A stretch of 41,303 nt of DNA from CAWJEL01 sp964647255 (GTDB taxonomy: Bacteria > Chloroflexota > Anaerolineae > CG2-30-64-16), in the NCBI GenBank assembly GCA_964647255.1, contig CAZYGI010000033.1, forward strand, positions 1 to 41,303. Reading direction: 5' to 3'. The notes under the pieces were generated by a model. The model was not told the DNA's origin. It saw nothing but the letters and a program-made list of their open reading frames with translations, and did no database searches. Below, one piece after another: positions 15,344-23,155 of this stretch. Numbering within the stretch: the first letter of the stretch is position 1; every line of letters begins with the position of its first letter. Position numbers and translations under genes: made by a program.

Positions 15344-16537
15344 TCACTCCGGCACGGTCTTCGGCACCCACAGCTCCTCGGGCTCGTCCAGCAGTGAGGC
15401 GCGTTGGATCGCGCTCTCGCCGTAGCGCGCCCGGATGCGGTCGAGCGCGGTGTCGAGCTGCGTCTGCCGCGTCTCAGCCTGCTCGAACAACCGCAACTGA
15501 CGCACGGGCTGCTCCAAGCCGCTTCCACCGACGCCGATCAGCCGCACGGGACGGCCGCGCGTCCACGCCGCCTCGAACAGCGCCACCACCTGATTATAGA
15601 TGACGGGACCGCTGTACGTCGCCTCCGGGAGGGTCGCCTGGCGGGTCAGCGTGCTGAAGTCGCCGTAACGCAACTTGAGGGCGATCGTGCGGGCGGCGAG
15701 GCCGTGGCGGCGCAGCCGGGATGCCACCGCCTCACTTAAGCGCAGCAGCTCGCGGCGCAGCAGCACCGGATCGGCGCAGTCCTGGGCGAACGTCTCCTCG
15801 CGGCTCAGCGACTTGGCCTCATGCTCCGGCGTGACCGGGCTATCGTCTAGCCCATGCGCGGCGCGCCACAGGCCCTCGCCGTGGGCGCCGAAGCGGCCGC
15901 GCAGCTCCTCCAGCGAGAAGCGCGCCAGGTCGCCGACCGTCTCGATGCCCAACCGCGCCAGCTCGCGGCCGGTCACCTCGCCCACGCCCCACAACCGGCG
16001 GATCGGCAGCGGCGCAAGGAAGGCCGCCTCCTCGCCCGCCGGCACCACGGTGATGCCGTGCGGTTTCCGGTAGTCGCTGGCGATCTTCGCCACCAGCTTG
16101 TTGCTCGCCACGCCCAATGACGCCGACAGCTGCAGCTCGCGCTCGATCCGCTCCTGGATCGCCTGCGCCAGGCTGGCGGGCGGCCCGTAGTGCGCCTCGG
16201 TCCCGGTCACATCGAGGAAAGCCTCGTCAATGGAGATCTGTTCCAGCAGCGGGGTGTAATCGCCGAGGATCGCCATGACCTTGCCCGACAGCTCGCCGTA
16301 GCGGCCGCGGCTGCCCGACACGAGGATCGCCTGGGGACACAAGCGCAGCGCCTGGGCCGTGGGCATGGCGGAATGGACGCCGAATTTGCGCGCCTCGTAC
16401 GAAGCCGAGGAGACGACCCCGCGCGTTTCGGGCCGGCCGCCGACGATCACCGGCACGCCGATCAGCGCGGGGTTGTCCAGCCGCTCTACTGCGACGAAAA
16501 ACGCGTCGAGGTCAATGTGGAAGATGACACGCGCCAC
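15344..16537 (-). CDS. dinB: DNA polymerase IV (Y-family, DinB)
   Basis: DinB copies across damaged template bases. The 397-residue protein has the catalytic acidic residues in FHIDLDAFF (Asp9) and SIDEAFLDV (Asp104-Glu105). The fingers/palm strand GVVSSASYEARKFGV and the helix-hairpin-helix LWGVGEVTGRELARLG are also present. A little-finger domain follows (SLSREETFAQD...), and a beta-clamp motif QLRLF is at 347-351, followed by a 46-residue tail. It starts with GTG (16535-16537), one base after the stop of the small membrane protein upstream, so it is translated from the same mRNA. Confidence 0.94.
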   Translation of the reverse strand: MARVIFHIDLDAFFVAVERLDNPALIGVPVIVGGRPETRGVVSSASYEARKFGVHSAMPTAQALRLCPQAILVSGSRGRYGELSGKVMAILGDYTPLLEQISIDEAFLDVTGTEAHYGPPASLAQAIQERIERELQLSASLGVASNKLVAKIASDYRKPHGITVVPAGEEAAFLAPLPIRRLWGVGEVTGRELARLGIETVGDLARFSLEELRGRFGAHGEGLWRAAHGLDDSPVTPEHEAKSLSREETFAQDCADPVLLRRELLRLSEAVASRLRRHGLAARTIALKLRYGDFSTLTRQATLPEATYSGPVIYNQVVALFEAAWTRGRPVRLIGVGGSGLEQPVRQLRLFEQAETRQTQLDTALDRIRARYGESAIQRASLLDEPEELWVPKTVPE

Positions 16538-16538
16538 G

Positions 16539-17012
16539 TCACTCCGGTTTCGCCGCGGCGAAGATCAAGCCGCCGAGCGCGCCCAGGCCCGCGCCAAGCA
16601 GCAGCATCGCAGGCAGACAGCACAGCAGGGCATACACCGACATGGCCCCGCCGCTGACCAGCATGTTCGGATCAATGCCCGCCTGCTGTAGCTGTTGCAG
16701 CGCGTCGGCCGGCAACTGGCTGATGATCGCTTGTGACCCGCCGGCCACTTTCACCGAAAGCGGCGCCAGAACGACCTCCGCCAGCCCGCCGACTGCGCCC
16801 ATCATCAGGCCAGCCAGAGCGCCCTGGCCCGCGCCGCGGCCGGTGGTGCGGCGCGGCGCCATGAAGGCCGCCGCCAGCGCACCGACCGCGACGTATCCGA
16901 TCCACAACAACGGCTGAGCCACACACCCCAGCACCGGGATCAGGCTCAACAAAGAAACGACAATAGCAAACACGGCGCCGATCAGACCGGCCTTCAACGC
17001 GGGACTCTTCAT
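16539..17012 (-). CDS. Small four-helix membrane protein, function unknown
   Basis: The 157-residue protein has about four hydrophobic segments (AGLIGAVFAIVVSLLSLIP; LLWIGYVAVGALAAAFM; a Gly-rich ALAGLMMGAVGGLAEVVL; YALLCCLPAMLLLGAGLGALGGLIFAAA). The loop APRRTTGRGAGQGALAG is rich in Gly and Arg. No catalytic motif is visible. The ATG at 17012 has AAGGAG just upstream; the longer frame to 17120 crosses the predicted promoter. It heads a two-gene operon with dinB, but nothing in its sequence points to DNA repair. Confidence 0.7.
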   Translation of the reverse strand: MKSPALKAGLIGAVFAIVVSLLSLIPVLGCVAQPLLWIGYVAVGALAAAFMAPRRTTGRGAGQGALAGLMMGAVGGLAEVVLAPLSVKVAGGSQAIISQLPADALQQLQQAGIDPNMLVSGGAMSVYALLCCLPAMLLLGAGLGALGGLIFAAAKPE

Positions 17013-17063
17013 GACTCGCTCCTTCACTGAAAGACAGATGGCGACAAATGCGCGCACATCTGC

Positions 17064-17093
17064 CTTATAGCACATCTCCGCGCACGCTGTCAA
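17064..17093 (-). promoter_or_regulatory. Predicted promoter of the membrane protein-dinB operon
   Basis: On the minus strand TTGACA (17088-17093), an 18-base spacer and TATAAG (17064-17069) precede the gene. No LexA-type box was seen over it. Confidence 0.55.
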
Positions 17094-17123
17094 TGAAATT
17101 GGGGGATCAGCGGGGCTCACGGT

Positions 17124-17129
17124 TATAAT
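17124..17129 (+). promoter_or_regulatory. -10 box of the trmI promoter
   Basis: A perfect TATAAT sits 82 bases before the trmI start. The best -35 candidate, TTGGGG (17099-17104), is weak and 19 bases away. The promoter is back-to-back with that of the dinB operon. Confidence 0.45.
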
Positions 17130-17143
17130 GCAACCCGTTCATG

Positions 17144-17179
17144 AAGACTTCGGGAGTCTCAAATCGCTCCCGAAGTCTT
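17144..17179 (+). promoter_or_regulatory. Leader hairpin between the trmI promoter and its ribosome site
   Basis: AAGACTTCGGGAG (17144-17156) and its exact complement (17167-17179) form a 13-bp stem with a 10-base loop, followed by TTTTG. This is terminator-like, yet it lies inside the 5' leader: about 10 bases after the predicted transcription start and before AGGAGG (17194-17199). It may attenuate or stabilise the message. Confidence 0.55.
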
Positions 17180-17210
17180 TTGCCATCTATACCAGGAGGT
17201 CCGCACACCC

Positions 17211-18110
17211 ATGACCTTTGTTCGTGAGGGGGACGTTGTCCTCCTGGTCAGTCCTGACCACAAACGCTACCTGATCCGCCTCGCGGCCGGCGAGGAGTGG
17301 CACTGCCACAAAGGGTGCATCCGCCACGATGACCTGATCGGCAAGCCGCTGGGGCGCACGCTCTACACGCAGTACGATTACGCCATCCTTGCGCTGGAGC
17401 CTTCCACGCACGACTTGATCCACGAGCTGCCGCGCACCACGCAGATCATCTACAGCAAAGACGCCGCGCAGATCATCATGCGGCTCAGCCTGTTCCCCGG
17501 CCGCACCGTGGTGGAGGCGGGCACGGGCAGCGCCGGGCTGACGTTCATGCTGGCGCGCGCGGTGATGCCGTCCGGCCGGGTCTACAGCTACGAGACGCGG
17601 CCCGAGTCGTTCGAGATGGCGAAAAGCAACCTGACGGAGCTCGGCTTGCTGCCCTATGTCACGCTGTACAACGAGGACATCACCGGCGGCTTTCACGAGA
17701 CCGGCGTGGATGCCCTCTTCCTGGATGTGCGCGAGCCCTGGCTGTACCTGAACCACGCCTGGAACGCGCTGAAGGGCAGCGGCTTCTTCGGCGGCCTGGT
17801 GCCCACGGTGAATCAAGCCGAGCAGTTGGTGGCCGGGTTGCAGGCGCTCCCGTTCGGCGACATCCTGATGGAAGAGATTATCGTCCGGCCCTGGAAGACC
17901 GTGGCCGCACGGCTGCGGCCCGAGGATCGCATGATCGCGCACAGCGCGTTCCTGCTCTTCGCCCGGAAGATCGAGGTCGGGGATGCGTCGCTGTCATTGG
18001 CCTGGATGCCCGACAAGAAGCGCCGGGCGTACCTGGGCAAGCAGGCGATGGCGGCCCGAGAAGCTGAGCGGGAGGCCGTGCGAGAGGCTGCGGCAGACGA
18101 AGAGGCGTAG
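17211..18110 (+). CDS. trmI: tRNA (adenine-58-N1)-methyltransferase TrmI
   Basis: TrmI methylates A58 in the T-loop of tRNA using S-adenosylmethionine, usually as a tetramer. The 299-residue protein has the N-terminal beta domain (VREGDVVLLVSPDHKRYLIRL) and the conserved YSKDAAQIIMRLSLFPG. The SAM motif is VVEAGTGSAGLTFMLARAV, followed by the acidic end YSYETRPESFEMAKSNL. The catalytic region DALFLDVREPW has Asp near 171, matching the DLPEPW-type motif of the family. The C-terminus is a charged helix (AREAEREAVREAAADEEA) longer than usual. AGGAGG precedes the ATG by 11 bases. Confidence 0.9.
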   Translation: MTFVREGDVVLLVSPDHKRYLIRLAAGEEWHCHKGCIRHDDLIGKPLGRTLYTQYDYAILALEPSTHDLIHELPRTTQIIYSKDAAQIIMRLSLFPGRTVVEAGTGSAGLTFMLARAVMPSGRVYSYETRPESFEMAKSNLTELGLLPYVTLYNEDITGGFHETGVDALFLDVREPWLYLNHAWNALKGSGFFGGLVPTVNQAEQLVAGLQALPFGDILMEEIIVRPWKTVAARLRPEDRMIAHSAFLLFARKIEVGDASLSLAWMPDKKRRAYLGKQAMAAREAEREAVREAAADEEA

Positions 18111-18158
18111 GTGGGAGATGTTGGGGCAAGGCGGCATTTTACTGGTGATCAAATAAAA

Positions 18159-18207
18159 CCGAGTTTGTCATTCTGAGCGGGTTTGCGGCTCAGAATGACA
18201 AACTCGG
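18159..18207. terminator. Perfect 20-bp palindrome between convergent genes, likely bidirectional terminator
   Basis: The arms 18159-18178 and 18188-18207 are exact complements around a 9-base loop (GGGTTTGCG). The word TCATTCTGAGC forms the inner arm. It lies between trmI (plus) and the Thr/Pro-rich surface protein (minus), and GATTCTTTT follows on the plus side. Confidence 0.7.
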
Positions 18208-18312
18208 GATTCTTTTGAACTACGCGCTAGCCGCCGCGTGGCTTGGCAGCACTCCGGGTGACAATAGCGAATTTTGCTACTGCAAAAAAATCAGCTGCGC
18301 AAATTTGCGCTT

Positions 18313-18331
18313 CTCTGCGTCATCTGCGTCC
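18313..18331. repeat. CTGCGTCATCTGCGTC word at the end of the surface-protein gene
   Basis: This segment shares 13 bases (GCGTCATCTGCGT) with the inverted repeat at 284-333. It includes the stop codon (TCA, 18320-18322) and last codons of the minus-strand surface-protein gene. Confidence 0.45.
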
Positions 18332-19324
18332 CATCGTCCGCCGCTTGCCCGCCAGGACGCCGCCCAATGCGCCTGCGCCGCACAGCGCGCCCACGCCGCC
18401 GAATAGCAGCCCGGACGATGCTCCACCGTTCGCCTTAGATACCGGCGCGCCCGGCGTGGCGGTCGGCCGCGGGGGCAGAGTGGAGGTCGGCGTCGCGGTC
18501 GGCGTGGTCGTCGCGGTCGGCGTCGACGTGACCGTGGGCGTCATCGTCGGCGTAGCCGTCGCGGTCGCAGTGGGGGTCGGGGTCACGGTCGGCGTCGCGG
18601 TCGGTCGCGGTGTGGCCGTCGGCAGCACCGCGGTCGGCCGCGGCCTGGGCGTCGCGGTCGGCGGCACCGCGGTCGGCGGCGGCTGAACCGGATCCACGAA
18701 GAGGCTGGCCGCATCCAGGAAGATCATGGAGCCGTAGGCGGCCGTGCTGTGATTCACCTTGATGAAAAAGGTGATCGTCGGCCCCTGTGCGACCGCACTG
18801 ACATCAATATTCAGGCCGGGCGGCGTGCGGTTGAGCATCCGGCCATCGCCCCAGTGCATCGGCCCCCACACGATGGCGGCCGAATTGGGATCGGTGCCGC
18901 CCGTGGGGTCAATGCCTAACTGCCGGCCAAACGTGTCGGTAGGATCGCTCGGTGCGCCCCAACCCAGCGAGGCCTTGTACGCAACGCCTGGCTGCACCCC
19001 GTTGATCTGGGTATAGATGCCGGCGACGTAGCCGCCGTCAGTGGTGATGCGCAAACTGGAGTTGCCATAGACCGTGTGGGCGTCCTTGCCCGTCACATGG
19101 CGAAAATCCGGTTCGCCCGAGAGGACAAACGGCCACCAGCCGGTCGGCACTTCCCGGGGTGCGCTCCCGCTGAACTCCTCAAAATCGCAGTTCGGGACCA
19201 GATTGCCGGGATCGCAGCCGTGCTGCGCCAACGCGGGGATGGGCGCGACGATCAACGCCGTCGCCAGCACAATAAAAAGGGCGAGCAGTGCGCTCGCCAC
19301 ACGGAACGTTCGGTGCCATTGCAT
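18320..19324 (-). CDS. Secreted surface protein with Thr/Pro-rich stalk and C-terminal membrane anchor
   Basis: The 334-residue protein has a signal peptide (VASALLALFIVLATALIVAPIP, cleavage likely after ALA-Q). Next comes a beta-rich globular domain of about 170 residues. It starts CDPGNLVPNCDFEEFSG and contains WWPF, SSLRITTDGGYVAGIYTQI and GPTITFFIKVNHST, a pattern like carbohydrate-binding or jelly-roll domains. After that come about 85 residues of Thr-Pro repeats, a hydrophobic segment (GLLFGGVGALCGAGALGGVLAG) and a basic tail KRRTMGRR. This is a stalked surface protein anchored at its C-terminus. Function is unknown, possibly glycan binding. The ATG at 19324 lies six bases after a perfect-spacing promoter, which rules out the longer frame. 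Confidence 0.75.
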   Translation of the reverse strand: MQWHRTFRVASALLALFIVLATALIVAPIPALAQHGCDPGNLVPNCDFEEFSGSAPREVPTGWWPFVLSGEPDFRHVTGKDAHTVYGNSSLRITTDGGYVAGIYTQINGVQPGVAYKASLGWGAPSDPTDTFGRQLGIDPTGGTDPNSAAIVWGPMHWGDGRMLNRTPPGLNIDVSAVAQGPTITFFIKVNHSTAAYGSMIFLDAASLFVDPVQPPPTAVPPTATPRPRPTAVLPTATPRPTATPTVTPTPTATATATPTMTPTVTSTPTATTTPTATPTSTLPPRPTATPGAPVSKANGGASSGLLFGGVGALCGAGALGGVLAGKRRTMGRR

Positions 19325-19330
19325 GATGCC

Positions 19331-19359
19331 AGTATAGCCGGACGGAGCCTGTCTGTCAA
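19331..19359 (-). promoter_or_regulatory. Consensus promoter giving a leaderless mRNA for the surface protein
   Basis: On the minus strand TTGACA (19354-19359), a 17-base spacer and TATACT (19331-19336) are followed by only six bases before the ATG (19324). Transcription should begin at the start codon itself. No Shine-Dalgarno is present. Confidence 0.7.
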
Positions 19360-19400
19360 AGAGATCGTGCCATCCTGTCATCTCCCGAGGAGCTTCTCTC

Positions 19401-19913
19401 ATGTCGCAAACATTCATCGAAACCGTCCCCACTGCGCTCGGGGACAACGTCTTTCAGAGCATCGGCCGCGATGCGATGCTGGTCACCGCGGGGACCCCGG
19501 ATAGCTTCAACACCATGACGGCAAGCTGGGGTGGCTGGGGCCACCTGTGGAACCGCGACGTCACCTTCAGCTTCGTGCGGCCCCAGCGCCACACCTTCGG
19601 CTTTATGGAGCGGGCGGAGACCTACACCCTCTGCTTCTTCGACAAGGAGCACAAGTCCATCCTGGACTTCTGCGGCAGCCGCTCGGGCCGCGACGTGGAC
19701 AAGATCGCAGCGACGGGGCTGACGCCGATTGCCGACGCCTCCGGTGCGATCTACTTCGCCCAGGCGCGGCGGGTGCTGGTCTGCCGCAAACTGTATGCCC
19801 AGGACTTGACGGCAGACAGCTTCGTGGACCCGCGCGTCATCGCCGAGGCGTACCCCAGGGCCGACTTTCACCGGATGTACGTCGGCCAGATCGTGCGCTG
19901 TCTGACGCGGTGA
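19401..19913 (+). CDS. Flavin reductase family protein (FMN-binding split barrel)
   Basis: The 170-residue protein has the split-barrel layout of flavin reductases: DAMLVTAGTPDSFNTMTASWGGWGHLW binds the FMN phosphate and ring, then VTFSFVRPQRHTFGFMERAETYTLCFF, and later RSGRDVDKIAATGLTPI. Members bind FMN and reduce flavin or act as small oxidoreductases. The partner is not apparent from the neighbours. GAGGAG (19387-19392) precedes the ATG by 8 bases. It converges with the alpha/beta hydrolase. Confidence 0.87.
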   Translation: MSQTFIETVPTALGDNVFQSIGRDAMLVTAGTPDSFNTMTASWGGWGHLWNRDVTFSFVRPQRHTFGFMERAETYTLCFFDKEHKSILDFCGSRSGRDVDKIAATGLTPIADASGAIYFAQARRVLVCRKLYAQDLTADSFVDPRVIAEAYPRADFHRMYVGQIVRCLTR

Positions 19914-19993
19914 AACCAAGGAGCATCCATCCAGATTCGTCATCCTTCAGCCGCGGCGAAGCATCCTTCGGCTGGTGATTCGCCGCATCTCGG

Positions 19994-20019
19994 GTTGAGC
20001 CGTTAACCCGCTCAGGATG
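19994..20019. repeat. Convergent-gap repeat (GTTGAGC ... CGCTCAGGATG)
   Basis: It matches 15298-15323 at 22 of 26 positions and lies between the converging flavin reductase and hydrolase genes. Upstream in the same gap, CATCCTTCAGCCG and GCATCCTTCGGCTGG (19937-19973) are further related words. Confidence 0.5.
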
Positions 20020-20030
20020 CTCACTTTAGC

Positions 20031-20837
20031 CTAGCGGCTGAGTGGTTCCTGCTCCCGCAGGAACGCCAGGATCGCGGCGTTCACGGCCTCTGCCGAGTCA
20101 ATGTTGCAGGCGTGCCCGGCGCCCGGGATGGACACGAACCGGGCGTGCGGCAGGCTGCGGCGCAGACGCTCTTGATACACGCGATGCACCACACGATCAG
20201 CCTCCCCCGCGATGATCAGGGCGGGCAGATGCACGCGGCGCAGCGCGGCGCCGGGCTGGAAGCGCGTCACCGCCAGGACCGCTTGACGGTAGGCTGCGGG
20301 GTCGTTAGCGGCCAGCCGTTCAGCCGCTTGCAGCCGGAACAGCGCAAACTTGGGATCCGGGAAGAGGTCGGCGGCGACGCGCACTCCGGTGGCGGCCATG
20401 TCAGGCAGGCGCCACGGCTGCACCAGCCGGCGCGCCGCCGTCCGCAGCATCGCAGATGGCGGCGGCCAGATCCCCGGCAGCGTGTTGATCAAAACCAGGC
20501 TGCGCACTTGCTCCTGGTGCGCGATGGCGAGCTGTTGCGCGACCATGCCGCCCAGGCTCAGCCCGACGATGTGGGCCGGCGCCAACCGGAGCTCGGCGAG
20601 CAGCGCCGCCACGTCCGCGGCAAACAGCGCGACCGAATAGCGCTCCGCCGGCTTATCAGACAGACCGTGGCCGCGCAGGTCCACGGCAAGGCACCGGTAG
20701 TGCGCCGCGAACGCGGGAAACTGCATGAACCAGTCATCGGCGGACGAGCCCAGGCCGTGGATGAAGACGACCGGCGTCTCGCCGACGCCCCAAAACTCGT
20801 AGCGCAAGCGGATCCCATTGACCAGTTGGTACGGCAT
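20031..20837 (-). CDS. Alpha/beta-fold hydrolase
   Basis: The 268-residue protein is a typical single-domain alpha/beta hydrolase. The oxyanion region is VVFIHGLGSSADDW, the strand-turn is LAVDLRGHGLSDKP, and the nucleophile elbow GLSLGG has Ser94. A cap region follows, then the acid in IIAGEADRVV and the base His in PGAGHACNID. It resembles 3-oxoadipate enol-lactonase-like esterases, but substrate cannot be inferred. The ATG at 20837 is used; a GTG directly before it is possible. A strong AAGGAGG lies close upstream. Confidence 0.87.
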   Translation of the reverse strand: MPYQLVNGIRLRYEFWGVGETPVVFIHGLGSSADDWFMQFPAFAAHYRCLAVDLRGHGLSDKPAERYSVALFAADVAALLAELRLAPAHIVGLSLGGMVAQQLAIAHQEQVRSLVLINTLPGIWPPPSAMLRTAARRLVQPWRLPDMAATGVRVAADLFPDPKFALFRLQAAERLAANDPAAYRQAVLAVTRFQPGAALRRVHLPALIIAGEADRVVHRVYQERLRRSLPHARFVSIPGAGHACNIDSAEAVNAAILAFLREQEPLSR

Positions 20838-20857
20838 CACTCCTCCTTTGCCACCCT

Positions 20858-20886
20858 ATTCTCGCACGGCCAGGCGCTTCACACAA
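20858..20886 (-). promoter_or_regulatory. Predicted promoter of the alpha/beta hydrolase
   Basis: On the minus strand TTGTGT (20881-20886) and GAGAAT (20858-20863) are 17 bases apart. Both boxes are only moderate matches. Confidence 0.35.
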
Positions 20887-20915
20887 AAACAGCCGCGCGC
20901 GCCCCTTGCCTGTCC

Positions 20916-20944
20916 TTGCCAGAAATACCGGTTTGTTGTACGAT
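20916..20944 (+). promoter_or_regulatory. Predicted promoter of the serine biosynthesis pair
   Basis: TTGCCA (20916-20921) and TACGAT (20939-20944) are separated by 17 bases. The leader is about 40 bases, with AAGGAG at 20976-20981. Confidence 0.5.
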
Positions 20945-20990
20945 AGGGCTGTTCCTTCACCTCATATCGCCACTCAAGGAGTAGCAGAAG

Positions 20991-22058
20991 ATGCATAAGA
21001 AGCTCTTCATCCCCGGTCCGACCGAAGTACGTGACGAGATCCTGCAGGCCATGGCCACCCCGATGATCGGCCATCGCACCAGCGCTTACGCCGACCTGCA
21101 TAAGTCCGTCGAAGAAAAAGTTAAGAAACTGCTGAACGTCGAGCGGCGTGTGTTCCTCTTCACGTCGTCATCCACCGGCGTGATGGAAGGCGCAGTCCGC
21201 AATTGCGTCGGGAAGAAGGTGCTCCACACCCTCAACGGCGAGTTTTCCCGGCGCTGGTTTGAGATCTCCAAGTCCAACGGCCTGCCGGCTGTCACGGTCG
21301 AGGTAGAACCCGGTAAGGCGATCACCCCGGAAATCGTGGATGCCAAGCTGGCCGAAGGCGGGTACGACACCTTGTGCTTGACCTACAATGAAACCTCGAC
21401 CGGCATCCTGGGTCCGGTGCCCGAAATCGCGGCGCTGGTGCGGGCCAAGTATCCCGAAGTCATCATCATGGTGGATGCGGTGAGCTGTATGGCCGGCACG
21501 CCGATTGACGTGGATGGCTGGGGCCTCGACGTCTGCCTGGCGGGCGTGCAGAAATGCTTCGGCCTGCCGCCGGGCTTCGCCGTCTGCGCCGTCAGCCAGC
21601 GCGCGCTGGACCGCGCCGCCGCCGTTCCCAATCGCGGCTACTACTTCGACTTCATCGAGAACGAAAAGTATGCGGTGAAGTACAACACGCCGGCAACCCC
21701 CGGCATCAGCTTCCTCTATGCGCTGGACAAGCAGATGGATGCGATGTTCGCCGAAGGGTTGGAGAACCGCTACGCCCGTCACTTGGCGATGGCGCAGCAC
21801 TGCCGCGCCTGGGCCAAGAAGCATTTTGCCCTGTACGGCGACGAGCAGTACGCCTCACCCACGGTCACACACATCACCAACACGACCGGCTTCGACTTCA
21901 GCGCGATGAACAAGGAATTGGGCAAGCGCGGCGCCACCGTTTCGGACGGCTACGGCCCCTTCAAGGGCAAGACCTTCCGCATCGGCCATATGGGCGACCT
22001 GACGCTGGCCGACGTGCAGTGGCTGACCGAACAGATTGACGATATTCTGGGGCTGTAA
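20991..22058 (+). CDS. Class V aminotransferase, probable phosphoserine aminotransferase
   Basis: The 355-residue PLP enzyme begins KKLFIPGPTEVRDEILQAMATPMIGHRTSAY, the signature of the alanine-glyoxylate/serine-pyruvate/phosphoserine branch of class V. The PLP pocket includes FTSSSTGVMEGAVRNCV, the Asp in VDAVSCMAG, and the Schiff-base lysine in AGVQKCFGLPPG (Lys188). Because the next gene, 14 bases on, is phosphoglycerate dehydrogenase, the likely reaction is transfer of an amino group to 3-phosphohydroxypyruvate. This family fills that step in several lineages lacking classical SerC. Serine-glyoxylate transaminase is the main alternative. Confidence 0.82.
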   Translation: MHKKLFIPGPTEVRDEILQAMATPMIGHRTSAYADLHKSVEEKVKKLLNVERRVFLFTSSSTGVMEGAVRNCVGKKVLHTLNGEFSRRWFEISKSNGLPAVTVEVEPGKAITPEIVDAKLAEGGYDTLCLTYNETSTGILGPVPEIAALVRAKYPEVIIMVDAVSCMAGTPIDVDGWGLDVCLAGVQKCFGLPPGFAVCAVSQRALDRAAAVPNRGYYFDFIENEKYAVKYNTPATPGISFLYALDKQMDAMFAEGLENRYARHLAMAQHCRAWAKKHFALYGDEQYASPTVTHITNTTGFDFSAMNKELGKRGATVSDGYGPFKGKTFRIGHMGDLTLADVQWLTEQIDDILGL

Positions 22059-22071
22059 GGAGCAACACACC

Positions 22072-22983
22072 ATGAAAGTTCTCGTTTGCGACTCCATCTC
22101 GCCGCGCGCCGTCGAGAAGATGCGCCAGGCGTGCATCCAGGTGGACGTGCAGGACAAGATCACACCCGAGGAGCTGCTCCAGGTGATCGGCGGCTACGAC
22201 GCGATGGTGGTGCGCAGCCGGACGAAGGTGCGCAAGGCTGTGCTCGATGCGGCCACCAACCTCAAGGTGGTCGTGCGCGGCGGCGTGGGTGTGGACAACA
22301 TTGATGTAGACTACGCCCAGGCCAAAGGCGTCAAGATCCTGAACACGCCCGGCGCCAGCACGCACTCCGTCGCCGAACTGACCGTCGCCTACATGTTTGC
22401 CCTGGCTCGCCCGATCGTGCAGTCCACCGCCTCCATGCGCGAAGGGCTGTGGGAGAAAGCGAAATTCGAGGGCGTCGAAGTCCAGGGCAAGGTGTTGGGC
22501 GTCATCGGCATGGGCCGCATCGGCCTGGCAGTGGCGACCCGCGCGGCCGCCTTGGGCATGATCGTGCTCGGCTACGACAGCCGCTCGATCGGCCCGGCGC
22601 CGTTCATGCAGATGGTCGAGTTGGACGAGTTGATCGCTAAAGCCGACTTCATCTCGCTGCACATTCCGCTCACCGAGTCATCGCACCACCTGATCAACGC
22701 CGAGATGATCGCGAAGATGAAGGACAAGGTGCGGATCATTGACTGCGCGCGCGGGGGCGTGATTGATGAGGATGCGCTGTACGAGGCGATCCGCACGGGC
22801 AAGGTGGCTGGCGCCGCGCTGGATGTGTTCGAGAGCGAGCCGCTCACTGACCGCAAGCTGTTCGAGTTGCCGCAGGTGATCGGCTCACCGCACATCGGCG
22901 CCAGCACGCACGAAGCCACCGCCCGCATCGGTGATGAGGTGGCAGAGCTTCTCATCACCGTCAATCAGGAAGGCTGCCAGTAG
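22072..22983 (+). CDS. serA: D-3-phosphoglycerate dehydrogenase, short form
   Basis: SerA oxidises 3-phosphoglycerate to 3-phosphohydroxypyruvate, the committed step of serine synthesis. The 303-residue chain has the substrate domain VVRGGVGVDNIDVDYA. The NAD-binding motif is GVIGMGRIGLAVATRAAALGM (G-x-G-x-x-G), the conserved Arg lies in DCARGGVIDEDAL, and the catalytic His in GSPHIGASTHEA. It stops after the dehydrogenase fold and lacks the C-terminal ACT domain, so feedback inhibition by serine through ACT is not expected. AAGGAG at 22057-22062 overlaps the stop of the aminotransferase gene, giving a tight two-gene operon. Confidence 0.9.
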   Translation: MKVLVCDSISPRAVEKMRQACIQVDVQDKITPEELLQVIGGYDAMVVRSRTKVRKAVLDAATNLKVVVRGGVGVDNIDVDYAQAKGVKILNTPGASTHSVAELTVAYMFALARPIVQSTASMREGLWEKAKFEGVEVQGKVLGVIGMGRIGLAVATRAAALGMIVLGYDSRSIGPAPFMQMVELDELIAKADFISLHIPLTESSHHLINAEMIAKMKDKVRIIDCARGGVIDEDALYEAIRTGKVAGAALDVFESEPLTDRKLFELPQVIGSPHIGASTHEATARIGDEVAELLITVNQEGCQ

Positions 22984-23155
22984 GACGCTTCGGCCATCCG
23001 AAACCATTGGCCGACACACTGCGCTGCACGGAGATATCCCCGCAGAATCTTCGTGCGGCGCAAGATCGCAGCTTATGCAAGGAGGTGAACTGAGACAATT
23101 GCTTTCGTTTTCTACTCCGACGATCCACAGGTATTCAGCCATCAAGGAGGAGGCT

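Noticed and set aside
18470..18690. Tandem DNA repeat of GTCGGCGTCGCGGTC type
   Set aside because: It is the coding sequence of the Thr/Pro-rich stalk of the surface protein; the periodicity follows the peptide repeat.
23079..23088. Very strong ribosome site AAGGAGGTGA upstream of the nucleotidase gene
   Set aside because: No ATG or GTG at a usable distance opens a gene; only a TTG at 23099 in the nucleotidase frame, which lacks signal-peptide sense. The real start at 23156 has its own AAGGAGG. Left as a possible relic.
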